DNA from: an uncultured Lachnospiraceae bacterium
GTDB taxonomy: Bacteria; Bacillota; Clostridia; Lachnospirales; Lachnospiraceae
DNA: 52,738 nucleotides
Reading direction: 5' to 3'
Assembly (NCBI GenBank): GCA_947626795.1
Contig: CANQTH010000008.1
Span: 1-52,738 of the forward strand
Part shown: piece after piece, positions 8,749 through 16,843 of the stretch
Position numbering within the stretch: position 1 is the first letter of the stretch
Layout: each line of letters begins with the position of its first letter
Made by a program: the position numbers and the translations under genes
The notes under the pieces: model-generated
Told to the model about the DNA's origin: nothing
The model's input: only the letters and a program-made list of their open reading frames with translations
Databases searched by the model: none

Positions 8749-11331
8749 TCAACCTTCCTCGCTCTCGCCGCGGGATCCGCCCATCAGGCAGAGCAGGGCC
8801 TCGCTCTTCATGTCGTGGTAGAGGCAGGCGCCAATCCCGGACACGCAGTAGACGCCCAGGATCTGACCGATCTCCCCGTCGTCCGGGCAGAAGTCCGTCA
8901 GGAGGTTGGGCAGCCCCTTCACCTTCTCCGGCGCATACGCCAGCGTCTTCTCGTTCTCAAATACCGCGGCGTACAAAATATCCCCTTCCACCAGATCCTG
9001 GAAAATATGGCTGCCGTACGAAAGCTCCGGCATATAGCCCGCCCGCGACTCCGACACCTCGCAGATCACGTCAAACTCGCTGATGTCCGAGAAGCTCGTA
9101 GGCACGCCAAGCTCCGGCGAAGACGTCCCGATCCGCCCCGGCGCCAGCAGCATCAGACGCTTCCCGCTGTCCCGGAAATGGCGGTTGATCGTCCCGATCG
9201 CCCTCGCCACGCGGTATTTTTCGTTGTACTCCATCTGGTAGTAGCCGACCGGGTCCACCAGCACGACATAATCCAGCATGATCTTTTTCGACAGCCCCAT
9301 CGACGCATGGCTGCACGCTAAGAACACCTGATCCGGGCTTACGTCCCGCGGCATGGCGACCGTCTCCCGGTCGTGCGCCACCTGCAGGGGGCGGCACTGG
9401 AGCAGGTTGATGATATATTCTCCGTTCTCCGACAGGTTGATGGTGTATTCGATATCGACCGGATACTGGTACTCCTCCTGGATCACGGCCAAAAGCTCCC
9501 GCATATCCGCCATCAGCCCGGCGTTCCTCACAAGCCCCGCGCACGACGCGAAAAGCACGTCCCGCCTCTGCCCCCGGTTGCGGAACGCCGTTTCCGCATC
9601 GGTGTCATGCTCGAACAGGAGGCGCCGCAAGTAAGTGGGAAGCCGCTCCTCGACCCAGGAGACGTCCTTCCCCTCGAACTCCCCTTTCTCCAAATCGATC
9701 ACGTCCACCCGTCGCTGCGAGAACTGGTGCCTCTCGCTGCTGGTGACTGCCGTCACCAGTTCCGGCCTGTCCAAATTGACAAGGCGCGGATACGATCCCT
9801 GCACCCGGTCCACCGCCCCCGTCCCAAGCCCCATGACAAGCCGCAGCATCCCGGCCTTCGGGTCGATCTCCTCAAAGCAGCGGTACGGGCTGTAGGAATA
9901 GCCCACCCCCGCCGTGCAAGGCATGAAAAATTCCCCATAACGCGACCCGGACACGCGCTGCACCAGGATTGCCATCTGCTCATCCCGTCCGGCCAATCCT
10001 CGTCGCAGGCGGTAATCCAGGGCGGACGCGCTCATCGTGCTTGCATAGACCGTCTTCACCGCTTCCTCAAATTCATGCAGCCGCTCCTCTATGCTCCCGC
10101 TGTTGGCGCAAAAAACAGAATCGTATTTTCCTGCGAACGCATTCCCGAACCCGTCCTCCAAAATGCTGCTGGAGCGCACGATGATCGGATCCTGCCCATA
10201 GTAATCCAGCAGGCGCAGGAACTGCTCCCGCTCCGTGTCGGAAAAGCTGCCCTTCCGGAAGCATTCCGCAAACGCCGGGGCAAGGCTGAAATATTCCTCC
10301 TTCTCCCGCTGCCGGACGCGGAGGTCCCAGAAGTCGTTATGCACGATAAACGCGTAAAAGACGTCCGATCCAATATAAAAGGAGTCATGCGGCTCTAATT
10401 TCGCATACAGCCCCGGCGCCTTATTTTCGATCAGCTTCCGCGCCAAAAGCATCCCGCAGGCCTTCCCGCCGATCATGCCCGTCCCGATCATGCGGCCCCG
10501 GATCTCAAAATAATCCTCCGGCCCAAAATGCGCCTTGATCAGCTTGCGCATCCGGTCGTCGCGCGTCATCATGATGTCGCACATCCTGCCGCACGCGTCC
10601 GACACGTCCATCCCCTGGCGGTACAACCGGTCCCAACTGTCCACGTTCTGATCCGCCTCCGAGACGCGGCCGTCATTCATCGCCCGGTAGAAGCGGCTCA
10701 CCTGCACGCCCTCCTCCAGCGGCAGGAACGCGCCGCTCTCCCTGTCGTAGGCGTGCGGCAAAAACATCGTCTCGGAATAGCGGTTCCAGACCTTTAACGG
10801 CCTCACATACACCTGCGGGCCATCCGAATACACGTCCAAAAGGAGCTGCGTCGTGTCCCGGATCTTTGCGATCGCCTTAAAGGAATGCTTCCCTCGGATC
10901 AGCGGGAAAAAAGCCACCGTGTCCAACTGGAACAGGAACGGGCAGGTGACGCGGAAAAAGTTCCCCATCATCAGATCCGTCGCCCATGCCGTCTGCAGCT
11001 CCGAAAGGCAGTCGAACACATAAAAGGCGTCCCGCCCCTCGCGCTCGATCAGATTATGTATCTTAACCGTGAAATCCTCAAAACGGTGCGACAGTTCCAC
11101 CGGGATGATCCGCAGCCCGTCCCGTGCCTCCAGCAAAGGCTCGTGGGAAGCGAACCGGATATAGACCAGATTCCGCCCGTCCCGGATCGCCTGCTCCACA
11201 TAAGGGTTCAAGAATAACTGAAATTCTCTTAAATTTGTCACCTGCCATACCACGTTGTCCCCCAACCGGATATTGTCAAGGGCCTTGTCCATCTCCGGTA
11301 TGCCGGATGACACACGTTCAAATGCCGCCAT
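8749..11331 (-). CDS. PEP/pyruvate-binding domain protein with degenerate KaiC-like N-terminus
   Basis: 860 aa, cytoplasmic. The C-terminal two thirds carry the ATP/pyruvate-binding (PPDK_N) fold: GTGMIGGKACGMLLA at about 283-297, DPIIVRSSSILEDGFG at 381-396, AFAGKYDSVF, then the late strand NLLQCRPLQ. I see no swivelling His domain (TXGGXXSHAA) and no PEP-binding barrel, so it is not a full PEP synthase or pyruvate phosphate dikinase. The first 180 residues look like a RecA/KaiC domain: SGIPEMDKALDNIRLGDNVVW has the family's entry motif, and FYVFDCLSEL at 103-112 a Walker B-like strand, but the Walker A GxxxxGKT is absent. A possible role is phosphotransfer or sensing without hydrolysis by the N-domain. 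The gene stands alone, divergent from the CPBP gene. Confidence 0.8.
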   Translation of the reverse strand: MAAFERVSSGIPEMDKALDNIRLGDNVVWQVTNLREFQLFLNPYVEQAIRDGRNLVYIRFASHEPLLEARDGLRIIPVELSHRFEDFTVKIHNLIEREGRDAFYVFDCLSELQTAWATDLMMGNFFRVTCPFLFQLDTVAFFPLIRGKHSFKAIAKIRDTTQLLLDVYSDGPQVYVRPLKVWNRYSETMFLPHAYDRESGAFLPLEEGVQVSRFYRAMNDGRVSEADQNVDSWDRLYRQGMDVSDACGRMCDIMMTRDDRMRKLIKAHFGPEDYFEIRGRMIGTGMIGGKACGMLLARKLIENKAPGLYAKLEPHDSFYIGSDVFYAFIVHNDFWDLRVRQREKEEYFSLAPAFAECFRKGSFSDTEREQFLRLLDYYGQDPIIVRSSSILEDGFGNAFAGKYDSVFCANSGSIEERLHEFEEAVKTVYASTMSASALDYRLRRGLAGRDEQMAILVQRVSGSRYGEFFMPCTAGVGYSYSPYRCFEEIDPKAGMLRLVMGLGTGAVDRVQGSYPRLVNLDRPELVTAVTSSERHQFSQRRVDVIDLEKGEFEGKDVSWVEERLPTYLRRLLFEHDTDAETAFRNRGQRRDVLFASCAGLVRNAGLMADMRELLAVIQEEYQYPVDIEYTINLSENGEYIINLLQCRPLQVAHDRETVAMPRDVSPDQVFLACSHASMGLSKKIMLDYVVLVDPVGYYQMEYNEKYRVARAIGTINRHFRDSGKRLMLLAPGRIGTSSPELGVPTSFSDISEFDVICEVSESRAGYMPELSYGSHIFQDLVEGDILYAAVFENEKTLAYAPEKVKGLPNLLTDFCPDDGEIGQILGVYCVSGIGACLYHDMKSEALLCLMGGSRGESEEG

Positions 11332-11385
11332 ATCGCCGCCTCCTCTTTTCCTTTTTATGTAATATCGGAATCTTTCCGATATTTT

Positions 11386-11530
11386 GTAACTGTTCAGCCT
11401 TCGGCTTCACAGTTACGGAATCCGGCTCATTTCAAGTTTGCCTTCGGCAAAGAGCCGGATTCCCACTCGGCAAAATTTACACGTTCTTACGGACTTTGCA
11501 GCAAGTGCAAAGTCCTGGGCTAAACGTTAC
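11386..11530 (-). repeat. Dispersed palindromic repeat, full copy C
   Basis: 145 bp, inverted relative to copy A, running from GTAACTGTTCAGCC to GGGCTAAACGTTAC. The nested TTTGCC/GGCAAA and GGACTTTGC/GCAAAGTCC stems are perfect. It lies in the divergent promoter region upstream of the PEP/pyruvate-binding gene, and the start of another copy follows it immediately. Confidence 0.85.
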
Positions 11531-11566
11531 GGAATCCGGCTCATTTCGCTTTTCCTTTTCATGCCC

Positions 11567-11745
11567 ATATGGTATAATGTCGATAGACATTATACCGCCC
11601 GGAGCGCGAGCGGAGTGGCATCCAGCGCCACATACCGTATCTGCGGAGCAGATATGGTATAATAACGAGGAAAGCGCCGATGACGCTTGCGTCAAGAGGC
11701 ATTTGACGAGTATCTCCATCGAGACGATAGTCGAGATGGTATAAT
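11567..11745 (+). promoter_or_regulatory. Three successive palindromes carrying extended -10 motifs
   Basis: TGGTATAAT (an extended -10, TGnTATAAT) occurs three times facing the CPBP gene, at about 11570, 11655 and 11737. The first is part of a perfect 11-bp stem GGTATAATGTC/GACATTATACC (11571-11596, loop GATA). The second closes a 13-bp stem ATACCGTATCTGC/GCAGATATGGTAT (11632-11660) with one mismatch. The third has a weaker CCATC/GATGG pairing. No good -35 box accompanies any of them. They may be stacked promoters for the CPBP gene, operators, or remnants of a repeated unit. Confidence 0.45.
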
Positions 11746-11830
11746 AGCCTCAGATCGCGGGCGCATTCCATAACAGAGAAGCCTCCTGCTTTTCTGTTAC
11801 GCGCGGCCCGCCCAGAAAGGAAGTATTGCC

Positions 11831-12700
11831 ATGAAAATCTTAAAAAAAATCGGAAGCGTCTTATTCTGCCTTCTTCCCGTGCTTCTTGCCTTCGGCATCC
11901 AGCTTGCCGTCTCATTCGCCGGGATCCTGCTGCTCATAGCCCTCGCCGTGCTGCCTGACCCGGCCATCCTCTCCGACGCCGAAAGGCTGATCCGCGTCGT
12001 CAGTTCCGCCATTGACGACAGCCAGTTCTTCACCCTGCTGTCCGCCATTTACGCCGTGACGGCCGCCCTCGCCCTGGGATTTTGGTACTGGTGGGGATTT
12101 GTCCGCAAAAACCGGCCGCACCGGAAGGCGTCCTCCCTCCTGAACCTGCGCATGCTCGCCGGGCTGATTCTTTTAGCCTTTGGGCTGCAGTACTTATCCA
12201 ATTATCTGGTCGCCCTCCTTGCCGCCGTCAACCCTGCGTGGCTCGACTCCTATGAAAAACTGATGGAGAGTGCCGGGTTTGGCGAGGTGACGCCCCTGAT
12301 CGTCCTTTACGGCGTCATCATCGCCCCGATCAGCGAAGAGCTGATCTTCCGCGGCGTCACCATGCGATACGCCTTAAAGGCCATGCCGTTTTTTCTGGCG
12401 AATCTCTTCCAGGCGTTCCTGTTCGGCCTGTTCCATGGAAATATGATCCAGGGGACGTACGCCTTCGTCGCCGGGCTGTTCCTTGGCTACGTCTGCTACG
12501 CGGGCGGCAGCCTGTTTTTATCCATCCTGTTCCATCTCCTGTTCAACCTATTGGGGACGTTCCTGCCGGAGGCTTTCTTTTACGCCGAAGATTCCATCCC
12601 CCTGCACCTGCTCATCCTGGTCGCTTCCGCCGGCGTGACGGCGGCGGGTCTCTTCCTCTACCGGACGGGCGCGAAAGCGCAGCGCCAGACGGCGTCCTGA
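11831..12700 (+). CDS. CPBP family intramembrane glutamic endopeptidase
   Basis: Membrane protein of 289 aa with about seven or eight hydrophobic stretches. The CPBP (Abi/CAAX-like) core is clear: EELIFRG with Glu169, Glu170 and Arg174, then FGLFHGN with His202, then FHLLFNLLG with His235, the residues that form the metal-free or metal active site in the Rce1-like family. Roles known for relatives include protein maturation and bacteriocin self-immunity, but nothing here shows a substrate. An AAAGGA site lies 8 nt before the ATG. The gene is monocistronic, ends in its own terminator and is preceded by the unusual palindrome region. Confidence 0.88.
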   Translation: MKILKKIGSVLFCLLPVLLAFGIQLAVSFAGILLLIALAVLPDPAILSDAERLIRVVSSAIDDSQFFTLLSAIYAVTAALALGFWYWWGFVRKNRPHRKASSLLNLRMLAGLILLAFGLQYLSNYLVALLAAVNPAWLDSYEKLMESAGFGEVTPLIVLYGVIIAPISEELIFRGVTMRYALKAMPFFLANLFQAFLFGLFHGNMIQGTYAFVAGLFLGYVCYAGGSLFLSILFHLLFNLLGTFLPEAFFYAEDSIPLHLLILVASAGVTAAGLFLYRTGAKAQRQTAS

Positions 12701-12726
12701 AAATCCCGCCTGCTTCCCCATTCTTC

Positions 12727-12748
12727 AAGGCCCGCCCGCGGGTCTTTT
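12727..12748 (+). terminator. Terminator of the CPBP gene
   Basis: Stem AAGGCCCG/CGGGTCTT (8 bp including one G-U) with loop CCCG, followed by a short T run (TTTT overlapping the stem end), 27 nt after the stop codon. Confidence 0.7.
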
Positions 12749-12755
12749 CCCATCT

Positions 12756-12801
12756 GACAAAAATATGGCATGAGATCCTTTCCCCGGGCCTCATGCCATA
12801 T
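12756..12801 (-). terminator. Terminator of the SCIFF-secDF operon
   Basis: Perfect 12-bp stem ATATGGCATGAG/CTCATGCCATAT (12763-12774 and 12790-12801) followed on the minus strand by a TTTTTGTC tract, 26 nt after the secDF stop. Confidence 0.85.
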
Positions 12802-12826
12802 CTGTCTTGCAAAATCTTATATTCCT

Positions 12827-14971
12827 TTATTTCTTCGCAAACTTCGTCCGGAAAATATACCACAGCGCGCCCGTAATGCATACGGAAGAATATGCGCCGC
12901 AGATAATGCCCACCATCAGCGGGAGCGCGAACTCTTTGATCGAGGTAACGCCCAGGATAAAGATCATGAATACCGTGATGAAGGTCGTCAGGGAAGTATT
13001 GATGCTCCTCGTCAGCGTCTGCGTGATGCTTCGGTTCGCCACTTCCATCAGACTATCCGGATCCGACCTCTTCGCGCCGCCCAAATTCTCGCGGATGCGG
13101 TCGAAGATGACGATCGTCGCGTTAATGGAGTAACCCACGATCGTCAGCATGCATGCGATAAAGGTGTTCCCGACCGACACGCGCGCCAGCGCATAGAACG
13201 TAAGCACCACCAGCACGTCATGCAGCAGCGCGATCACGGCGCTCCCCGCAAAACGGATGTCCTTAAACCGGAACCAGATATAGATCAGCATACAGATCGT
13301 CGCGATGATGACCGCCCAGATCGCGTCGGACTTCATTTCCGAGCTGACCGTCGAGCTGATATTCTCCGCGGTGATCCCGCTCTCATCGACGTCGAACTCA
13401 TCTTCCAGCACCTGATTCAGCTCTTCACGCTCGGACAGCTCCAGGGATCGCGTCTTGATCACGACCTGGTTCGTCCCTTCGATCTTCTGCGTCTGCACGT
13501 TGCCGTCCTTCGTGATGTCCTCCACCAGCGGAACGACCTTCTCGTCGATCTCCTCAATGGAATAATCCTCGTTGAACGTCACGGTCGTGGACGTGCCGCC
13601 CACGAAATCCAGGCTGTAATTCAGGATGTTGTTGCCGTTCGCGCCGTTGACCGCCATCGCGACGAAGCCCACGCAGATGACTGCCGCGGAGATCGCCAGG
13701 AAGACCACGCGCTTGCTCAAGAAATTGATGGTCTTGCGCTCCTTCGCCATGCCGTAGAACTTCACGTCCTTCGCGCCAAGCGCATAGAAGCACCTCATCA
13801 GCCAGCGCGTTACGACCAGGGCCGTGAACATGGACAGCACGATGCCGATGCCGAGCGTGTAAGCGAAGCCCTTGACCGAGCCGGATCCGCGGATCCCCAG
13901 CACGACGGCCGCGATCAGCGTCGTGATATTGCCGTCCACGATCGCGGAAAGGGCTTTCTCATAGCCTACCTTGATCGCGGAGCTTGTCGATTTCCCGGCC
14001 GCGATCTCCTCCCGGATCCGGGCGAAGATGATGACGTTCGCGTCGACCGCCATGCCGATGGAAAGGATGATCCCGGCGATGCCCGGCAAAGTCAGCGTGA
14101 TGTCAAAGATCCACAGTGCCCAGATCGTCAGCGCAGAATAAAGGACGAGCGCAAGGCTGGCCGCAAAGCCCGGAATGCGGTACGTCACGATCATGAACAG
14201 CATGACCAGAATCAGGCCGATCAGCGCCGCCGTCAGGCTCGTGGAGATCGCCTCTTCTCCCAACTGCGCGCCGACCACCTTGGAATGGATCTCTTCCAGC
14301 TCCAAAGACAGCGAGCCGATGCGGATCGTGGAGGCCAGCTCTTTTGCCGCGTCATAGCTCTCCATGTTCTCGATCACAGCGCTGCCGCCGCTGATCTCTG
14401 CATTTACCGTCGGGCTGCTGATGACCTCCCCGTCGTAAACGATCGGCATCGTCTTCCCGACGTTCGCGGCTGTCGCCGCCTGGAACTTTTCCGCGCCCTC
14501 GCTCGTTAAGGTCAGCTCCACCACATACTGGCGCATGCCCGTATTGTCATTGTAGGAGTTGGGCTGCGCGTCCGAAATGTCCGTCCCGCTCACGAGCGTG
14601 TTCCCGTCCTCGTCCTGGAACTCTAAAGAACCCGGCTTGCCAAGCTCCTCCAAAATGGCGTTCGCGTCAGAAACGCCCGGGATCTCGATGTTGATGCGGT
14701 TATTGCCTTCCTGGTACACGGAAGCCTCCGTGCTGTACGCCTCCACACGCTTCTGCAGCTTGTAGACGGTGTCGTCCATGTCCTCGCTGGACGGATTCTC
14801 GTCAACCGCCTGGTAGGTGATGCTCACGCCGCCCGCCAGGTCCAGGCCCAGCTTGATGTTGCGGCTCTCGCCCACGCCGACCGTCGAGACGATCGTCCCT
14901 GCATACCAGGTCATCCCGGCCATAATTGCCAGGATCAGGACCAGAATCCCTAATGCATTACTTTTTTTCAT
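12827..14971 (-). CDS. secDF: SecDF protein-export membrane protein (SecD-SecF fusion)
   Basis: RND-type accessory subunit of the Sec translocase that uses the proton motive force to pull exported proteins outward. 714 aa, the SecD half (about 1-405) and SecF half (about 415-714) fused in one chain. SecD signs: N-terminal helix ILVLILAIMAGMTWYAG, the D1 motif LGLDLAGGVSITYQ (about 41-54), and the segment AGIILSIGMAVDANVIIFARIREE in TM4. SecF signs: LDFVGGTSTTV and GYSINATIVIFDRIREN. Starts at ATG 14971 with GAGAGGAAG upstream. It lies 95 nt downstream of the SCIFF maturase in the same direction, with no terminator between, so cotranscription is likely. Confidence 0.96.
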   Translation of the reverse strand: MKKSNALGILVLILAIMAGMTWYAGTIVSTVGVGESRNIKLGLDLAGGVSITYQAVDENPSSEDMDDTVYKLQKRVEAYSTEASVYQEGNNRINIEIPGVSDANAILEELGKPGSLEFQDEDGNTLVSGTDISDAQPNSYNDNTGMRQYVVELTLTSEGAEKFQAATAANVGKTMPIVYDGEVISSPTVNAEISGGSAVIENMESYDAAKELASTIRIGSLSLELEEIHSKVVGAQLGEEAISTSLTAALIGLILVMLFMIVTYRIPGFAASLALVLYSALTIWALWIFDITLTLPGIAGIILSIGMAVDANVIIFARIREEIAAGKSTSSAIKVGYEKALSAIVDGNITTLIAAVVLGIRGSGSVKGFAYTLGIGIVLSMFTALVVTRWLMRCFYALGAKDVKFYGMAKERKTINFLSKRVVFLAISAAVICVGFVAMAVNGANGNNILNYSLDFVGGTSTTVTFNEDYSIEEIDEKVVPLVEDITKDGNVQTQKIEGTNQVVIKTRSLELSEREELNQVLEDEFDVDESGITAENISSTVSSEMKSDAIWAVIIATICMLIYIWFRFKDIRFAGSAVIALLHDVLVVLTFYALARVSVGNTFIACMLTIVGYSINATIVIFDRIRENLGGAKRSDPDSLMEVANRSITQTLTRSINTSLTTFITVFMIFILGVTSIKEFALPLMVGIICGAYSSVCITGALWYIFRTKFAKK

Positions 14972-15066
14972 GGTTTCTTCCTCTCTTGTCTTTATTTTTC
15001 AGGAAACGCTTCCTCAATCTGCGTCCCCCTTCCGCGATCCGGAACGTCCGGGCGTCCGGCAGAAGA

Positions 15067-16446
15067 TCACTCCGCGAGCGCGGCCTTTATCATGATGGCG
15101 CATTCCACGCGCTTGCGCTGCAGCTCGCAGCCGATCTCGTAAACGTCCGCGATGTTCCCATGGAACTGGTAGGAATTGGCCGCGCAGCCTCCGCTGCAAT
15201 AAAACCTCGCGAAACAATTCCTGCACTTTTCCTTCGCATATACATTACAACACTTAAATTCATTTTGCAACTCTATATTTTGAATTCCTTCGTACACGTT
15301 CCCCATGAGGAACCCTTCCTGCCCCACGAACTGGTGGCAGGGATACAGATCCCCCCGCGGCGTGACCGCAAGATACTCCGTCCCTGAGCCGCAGCCGGAT
15401 AGCCGCTTCGCCACGCAGGGGCCGCCCTCTAAGTCGATCATGAAATGGAAGAACTGGAAGCCCTCGCGCCGGGATGGGTCCGGCTCTTTCCGGTCGCGCT
15501 TTTCGCGCTCTACCATCTCCGCGGCGAGCTTGTCGTACTCCGCAAAAAGGTACGGCAGATCCTCTTCCCTGATCGCGTAGCTTTCCGTCGGCTGCGCCAC
15601 CACAGGCTCGACGGAGATCTGCCGGAACCCCAGGTCCGCCAGATGCAGGACGTCCCTGGAAAAATCCAGGCTGTCGTGCGTATAAGTCCCCCGGACGTAA
15701 TATTTTTCCTGCTTCCTGCGCTTTGCGAACTCCAAAAACTTCGGCGTGATGAGGTCGTAGCTCCCCGCGCCGTTCGGGAACGGGCGCATCTTATCGTTGA
15801 CTTCCTTCCTGCCGTCGAGGCTCAGCACGACGTTCGCCATCTCGCGGTTGCAGAACTCCATGGCCTCCTCGTCCAAAAGCACGCCGTTCGTCGTCAGCGT
15901 GAAGCGGAAGTTCTTGCCGTGGGACTTCTCCAGCTCCCGCCCGTACGCCACAAGCTGCTTTACCACCCCGAAATTCATCAGCGGCTCCCCGCCGAAGAAA
16001 TCGACTTCCAGATTGCGGCGGTTCTTGGAATTCGCGACCAAAAAGTCCAGCGCGGCCTTCCCCACCTCAAACGGCATCCGCTCCCGCCTGCCATGATACT
16101 CGCCCTCTTCCGCGAAACAATAGCGGCAGGCGAGGTTGCAGTCATGGGAAACGTGCAGGCACAGCGCTTTCACGACAGTCGGCCGCTTAGCGAGCCGCCC
16201 GATGTACCCCTCGTAGGCGTCCTCCGTGAAAAGCTGCCCGGACTCCTTCAATTCCCGCAGCTCCCCGTAGCCTTCCTCGATCTCCTCCTTCGGGTAACGC
16301 TGGCAAAGGCTGCGCACGATCTCCTCTTTTGTGCTTCCCTCAAACAGCGGGATCATGTCATAGGCCAGATCGTCGACCACATGCACCGCCCCGCTGTTCA
16401 CATCCAAGACAATGTTATACCCGTTGTTCTTATACTGGTGAACCAC
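15067..16446 (-). CDS. Radical SAM SCIFF peptide maturase
   Basis: Installs a Cys-Thr thioether cross-link in the SCIFF peptide encoded just upstream (CteB of Clostridium thermocellum is the studied member). 459 aa: an N-terminal PqqD-like recognition domain (about 1-85, beginning VHQYKNNGYNIVLDVNSG), the radical SAM core with CNLACRYC (Cys103, Cys107, Cys110) and FFGGEPLMNF, then a SPASM domain with CGSGTEYLAVTPRGDLYPC and a final CRNCFARFYCSGGC cluster for auxiliary Fe-S centres. The start is a GTG at 16446 with GAGGAAGG just upstream; this gives the family's usual N-terminus, and 11 upstream residues of the open frame are excluded. It lies 87 nt after the peptide gene, separated by a hairpin. 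Confidence 0.95.
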   Translation of the reverse strand: MVHQYKNNGYNIVLDVNSGAVHVVDDLAYDMIPLFEGSTKEEIVRSLCQRYPKEEIEEGYGELRELKESGQLFTEDAYEGYIGRLAKRPTVVKALCLHVSHDCNLACRYCFAEEGEYHGRRERMPFEVGKAALDFLVANSKNRRNLEVDFFGGEPLMNFGVVKQLVAYGRELEKSHGKNFRFTLTTNGVLLDEEAMEFCNREMANVVLSLDGRKEVNDKMRPFPNGAGSYDLITPKFLEFAKRRKQEKYYVRGTYTHDSLDFSRDVLHLADLGFRQISVEPVVAQPTESYAIREEDLPYLFAEYDKLAAEMVEREKRDRKEPDPSRREGFQFFHFMIDLEGGPCVAKRLSGCGSGTEYLAVTPRGDLYPCHQFVGQEGFLMGNVYEGIQNIELQNEFKCCNVYAKEKCRNCFARFYCSGGCAANSYQFHGNIADVYEIGCELQRKRVECAIMIKAALAE

Positions 16447-16482
16447 TGCCCTTCCTCGCTTTCTAAGCCGGAACTGCAAACG

Positions 16483-16506
16483 ACCGCTCGTCTGGGCGAA
16501 CGGTCC
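16483..16506 (-). promoter_or_regulatory. Hairpin between SCIFF peptide and maturase genes
   Basis: GACCG-TCG / CGA-CGGTC imperfect stem, without a U run. It could be a partial attenuator that keeps the precursor transcript more abundant than the enzyme transcript, or an mRNA 3'-end stabiliser. Confidence 0.4.
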
Positions 16507-16533
16507 ATTGCAAAATGTATGGCTTTTCTCCTG

Positions 16534-16674
16534 TTATTTGTTCTCGCAGCTCTGGTTCCCCACCGTGCAGCTTGTCTTGCATGCGGACTGGCAGGAAGTC
16601 TGGCATTCCCCGCAGCCGCCCTTGCGCACCGTGTCCTGCAGCCTCTTTGTGCTTAATGTTTTTACGTGTTTCAT
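16534..16674 (-). CDS. SCIFF (six-cysteine-in-forty-five) ranthipeptide precursor
   Basis: 46 aa, beginning MKHVKTLSTKRLQDTVRKGG and ending NQSCENK. The six cysteines are at 21, 24, 28, 32, 36 and 43, the SCIFF pattern. Thr37 is kept; in the C. thermocellum homologue the maturase links Cys32 to Thr37, so the same bond is expected here. The family is near-universal in Clostridia, and its function is still unknown. The N-terminal 20 residues serve as leader/recognition region. An AAGGAAG site precedes the ATG. The genes follow the usual order of peptide, maturase, SecDF, which invites but does not prove a link to export. Confidence 0.96.
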   Translation of the reverse strand: MKHVKTLSTKRLQDTVRKGGCGECQTSCQSACKTSCTVGNQSCENK

Positions 16675-16708
16675 CTTCCTTACTTCCTTTCTATGCAATA
16701 ATAGTGTT

Positions 16709-16737
16709 AGTATAACACATTTTTCCCCATATGGAAA
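16709..16737 (-). promoter_or_regulatory. Promoter of the SCIFF operon
   Basis: Minus-strand TTTCCA, 17-nt spacer, TATACT; the -10 ends 35 nt before the SCIFF start codon. The -35 box is weak. Confidence 0.55.
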
Positions 16738-16762
16738 GAAAAAATTAGGAAAAGTTTACACC

Positions 16763-16836
16763 GTAACTGTGAAGCCTGGTCAGGGCCGTTCAGCCTCCGG
16801 CTTTCCTGTTGCGGCAGTCGGAAAGCCGAACGGCCG
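16763..16836. repeat. Diverged repeat copy D and strong inverted repeat
   Basis: Begins GTAACTGTGAAGCC, like one end of the dispersed repeat, then forms a GCCGTTC...GAACGGC stem with inner GGCTTTCC/GGAAAGCC pairing. It sits between the 3' end of the TIGR04086 gene (7 nt away) and the SCIFF promoter, and may serve as the terminator for the former, though no U run follows. Confidence 0.55.
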
Positions 16837-16843
16837 CCATGGC

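Larger units (their letters stand above)
11332..11830. other. Structured intergenic region between divergent genes
   Basis: About 500 bp without a gene. It contains a short hairpin AATATCGGAATCTTTCCGATATT (one arm pair 11361-11383), repeat copy C, a fragment of a second copy (GGAATCCGGCTCATTT, 11531-11546), three palindromes each containing TGGTATAAT (11567-11745), a TGACGC-TT-GCGTCA hairpin near 11680-11693, and a 12-bp stem TAACAGAGAAGC/GCTTTTCTGTTA (11771-11799) just before the CPBP ribosome site. Confidence 0.7.

Noticed and set aside
9373-10398. Long plus-strand open frame opposite the PEP/pyruvate-binding gene
   Set aside because: Shadow frame of a GC-rich real gene; composition (Arg, His, Pro rich) and lack of a ribosome site show it is not coding.
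11559-11915. Minus-strand 118-codon frame upstream of the CPBP gene
   Set aside because: Composed of palindromes and promoter motifs, with no ribosome site.
12756-12801. Possible riboswitch before secDF
   Set aside because: It is downstream of secDF and has the stem plus U run of a terminator.
12770-14509. 579-codon plus-strand frame opposite secDF
   Set aside because: Mirror of secDF, rich in Asp-Arg-His as antisense GC-rich frames are; starts in a terminator hairpin.
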